DNA from: Sphingobacteriales bacterium
GTDB lineage: Bacteria > Bacteroidota > Bacteroidia > Chitinophagales > Chitinophagaceae
Length of the DNA stretch: 8,671 nt
Reading direction: 5' to 3'
Assembly: GCA_947463665.1 (NCBI GenBank)
Contig: CANHUD010000085.1
Coordinates: forward strand, 1 to 8,671
Numbering within the stretch: position 1 is the first letter of the stretch; each line of letters starts with the position of its first letter. The notes below the pieces were generated by a model, which did not search any database, was not told the origin of the DNA, and was given only the letters and a program-made list of their open reading frames with translations. Position numbers and translations under genes: made by a program. Below are positions 6,833-8,671 of the stretch, piece after piece.

Positions 6833-8622
6833 GCGTAGATTCTCGCTACCGCATCCTTGTATTTTTCCATGATCACCTTCCGCTTGAGTTTGAGCGTGGG
6901 GGTGAGCTCTCCGCCATCGATGGTCCACTCACCGTTGATCAGTTCAAATTTCTTGATCTGCTCCACGTGATTGAAATCCTGGTTGTACCCTTCAACGATG
7001 GTTTTGTAGAGTTCGATTACCCGCGGATCCTGCAGGAGCGCTTCCGGATCAGCAGTATTCATCTGCTGCTGACCTGCCCATTCCAGGAGTTTGGGAAGGG
7101 CTGGAACGATGAGCGCACCGGCGAATTTCTGTTCTGCACCCACAACCATCATCTGTTCGATGAAGGCTGATTCCTTCATTTTGTTTTCGATCGGCTGGGG
7201 AGCTACATATTTTCCACCGCTGGTCTTGAAGATTTCTTTCTTACGATCAGTGATCTTCAGGAACTTACCTTCCTGCCATACGCCGATGTCGCCGGTATGG
7301 AACCAGCCATCTTCGGTCAGTACCTCCGCGGTGAGTTGAGGTTGTTTATAATAGCCCATCATCACATTATCCCCTTTGCAGCAGATCTCGCCATCGGGCA
7401 TGAGTTTTACTTCCACGCCAGAGATCAGGGGGCCTACAGAGCCGAATCTACGGCCTTTTTCATCGAAGCGGTTAACGGTAATAACCGGAGAGGTTTCGGT
7501 TAGCCCGTATCCTTCCATGATCACGATCTGACCGGCAGTGAAGATTCGCAGCAGGCGTACCTGACAGGCCGCCGCTCCGGTAACGATGGCTTTCACCTTA
7601 CCTCCCAGTCCTTCTCTCCATTTGGAGAAAATGAGTTTGTTGGCCAGTGCCAGCTGGAAGCGGTACCACCACCCCTGATCTTTGTCAACCTCAAACCGGT
7701 TGCCGATATCCACTGCCCAGAAAAACAGTTTCTTTTTCAGGCCTGTCAGCTCACTGCCTTTGGCAATGATCCGGTCATATACTTTCTCAAGGAGCCGGGG
7801 CACCGTTGCGAATACAGTTGGTTGTACTTCTTTGAGGTTGTCACCGATCTTATCCAGACTTTCGGCATAATAAATGGAGCAGCCGTAAAACATGTAGATG
7901 TAGCTGACCATTCTTTCGAAGATATGGTTGAGTGGCAGGAAGCTCAGGGAGCGGTCGTTCCTACTGGTGACGATCGGGCGGAATACTTCTTCCACGTTCA
8001 TCACGTTGCTCAGGATATTCTTATGGCTGAGCATTACGCCTTTGGGTGTACCCGTAGTACCTGAAGTGTAGATGATGGTGCAAAGGTCTTCGTAGCCGAT
8101 GGAATCCCGGATGCCGCGCATTTTTTCCATGTCTTCTTCTGTTCCTTTCGACAGGATATCTTTCCAGTGGAGGGCCTGCTGGATGGGATTGAAGGTGAAA
8201 ACAGCCTTTACAGAAGGTGTTTTTTCACGGATCGATTGTACTTTTTCGTAGAGATCAATGTCGCTTACGAATACCAGTTTTACAGCGGCATCGTTGAGTA
8301 CGAACTCCAGCTCGTTTACGCTGATCGTTGGGTAGATGGGCGTCAGTACCGCACCGATCTGCTGTACCGCCAGATCCAGCAGGATCCATTCGGGCCGGTT
8401 GTTGCTGATCACGGCTATTTTATCGCGCCCTTCAATCGACATATCATTTGGACCGATCTGCATGTGCAGCAGGCCGGCACTGAACTTATCAACCGTTTCC
8501 CGTACCTCCCGGGTACTGTATTTTCTCCAGATGCCACCTTCTTCCTTGGCAGCGAGCATGTCTTCCTTGGCACCCTGGGCCAATTGGTAGTCGATACAAT
8601 CAAACAGGCGTGTAGGCTTCAT
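6829..8622 (-). CDS. Long-chain fatty-acid--CoA ligase (AMP-forming acyl-CoA synthetase)
   Basis: This 597-residue enzyme belongs to the ANL adenylating superfamily, of the roughly 600-residue bacterial long-chain acyl-CoA synthetase type. Motifs in order: the ATP/phosphate loop YTSGTTGTPKGVMLSH at 185-200; the FLPLNHIFERM segment near 228-238; EGYGLTETSPVITV at 370-383; the ATP-binding Asp in WFHTGDIG at 440-447; the hinge DRKKEIFKTSGGKYVAPQPIE at 459-479; and the C-terminal GELTPTLKLKRK at 571-582, which contains the lysine region needed for adenylation. It would activate fatty acids in two steps, via acyl-AMP to acyl-CoA, feeding beta-oxidation or lipid synthesis at the inner face of the membrane. 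The segment VTGAAACQVRLL at about 347-358 departs from the commoner SGGAPL-type sequence but aligns in position. No membrane segment or signal is evident. The start at 8622 gives a normal N-terminus. Chain-length preference cannot be read from the sequence. Confidence 0.95.
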   Translation of the reverse strand: MKPTRLFDCIDYQLAQGAKEDMLAAKEEGGIWRKYSTREVRETVDKFSAGLLHMQIGPNDMSIEGRDKIAVISNNRPEWILLDLAVQQIGAVLTPIYPTISVNELEFVLNDAAVKLVFVSDIDLYEKVQSIREKTPSVKAVFTFNPIQQALHWKDILSKGTEEDMEKMRGIRDSIGYEDLCTIIYTSGTTGTPKGVMLSHKNILSNVMNVEEVFRPIVTSRNDRSLSFLPLNHIFERMVSYIYMFYGCSIYYAESLDKIGDNLKEVQPTVFATVPRLLEKVYDRIIAKGSELTGLKKKLFFWAVDIGNRFEVDKDQGWWYRFQLALANKLIFSKWREGLGGKVKAIVTGAAACQVRLLRIFTAGQIVIMEGYGLTETSPVITVNRFDEKGRRFGSVGPLISGVEVKLMPDGEICCKGDNVMMGYYKQPQLTAEVLTEDGWFHTGDIGVWQEGKFLKITDRKKEIFKTSGGKYVAPQPIENKMKESAFIEQMMVVGAEQKFAGALIVPALPKLLEWAGQQQMNTADPEALLQDPRVIELYKTIVEGYNQDFNHVEQIKKFELINGEWTIDGGELTPTLKLKRKVIMEKYKDAVARIYA

Positions 8623-8653
8623 GATTCAATCATTGAGTATGGGCAAAAGTTAA

Positions 8654-8665
8654 GGCGAATTCGCC
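8654..8665. repeat. Perfect 12-base palindrome upstream of the acyl-CoA ligase
   Basis: GGCGAATTCGCC is self-complementary and lies about 32 bases before the ligase ATG. On the minus strand it is followed by TAACTTTT (8652-8645), a near match to the Bacteroidota -7 element, so the palindrome would fall in the promoter spacer. Any -33 element would lie at or past the window edge. It is a possible operator, but chance occurrence cannot be excluded. Confidence 0.4.
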
Positions 8666-8671
8666 AATTGC

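Noticed and set aside
6832..6847. A short AGCG/CGCT stem after the oxidoreductase stop as a possible terminator
   Set aside because: It has only four base pairs, no T-tract follows, and it lies inside the ligase coding sequence.
1..8671. tRNA, rRNA, CRISPR arrays, insertion sequences, integrases or attachment sites
   Set aside because: None was seen. Nearly all the sequence is accounted for by six protein-coding genes and short intergenic gaps without direct-repeat arrays or transposase motifs.

Overview
The window looks like chromosomal DNA from a Bacteroidota bacterium, most likely of the Chitinophagales/Sphingobacteriales type. The evidence is a type IX secretion cargo protein with a gliding-motility (CHU_C) C-terminal domain, a PorP/SprF-family outer-membrane protein beside it, weak or absent Shine-Dalgarno sequences, moderate GC content, and an eCIS core (DUF4157) protein of the sub-type I associate with Chitinophaga-like genomes. 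No RNA genes, CRISPR arrays, transposases or integrases were seen, and no gap between genes exceeds about 120 bases.

Layout. The left 5.6 kb is a run of four minus-strand genes, read right to left. The first is a secreted protein with a type B T9SS sorting domain (4072-5643). The second is its PorP/SprF-like partner (3050-4075), coupled to it by an ATGA stop/start overlap. The third is a short stand-alone eCIS core protein with an HEAWH metallopeptidase-like motif (2370-2990). The fourth is a large unrecognised protein of at least 775 residues that runs off the left edge (1-2326). To the right, a 115-base divergent intergenic region with an imperfect inverted repeat leads to a plus-strand Gfo/Idh/MocA-family oxidoreductase (5759-6832). 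That gene converges on, and shares a TTAA stop palindrome with, a minus-strand long-chain fatty-acid CoA ligase (6829-8622).

How the genes may work together. The first two form a recognisable secretion pair: a cargo with a type B C-terminal signal and the outer-membrane protein class that such cargo depends on. The third and fourth form a second unit. The eCIS core domain is a known associate of extracellular contractile injection system cargo and toxins. The large protein behind it opens with a degenerate version of the same N-terminal low-complexity motif, then has a Thr/Pro/Ala-rich linker, a charged helical region and a long hydrophobic segment. This pair is the most interesting part of the window and could be a split core-plus-effector cassette, but no contractile structural gene (sheath, tube, baseplate, AAA+ ATPase) is visible here. 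The oxidoreductase and the acyl-CoA ligase look like ordinary metabolic genes without an evident link to the secretion genes.
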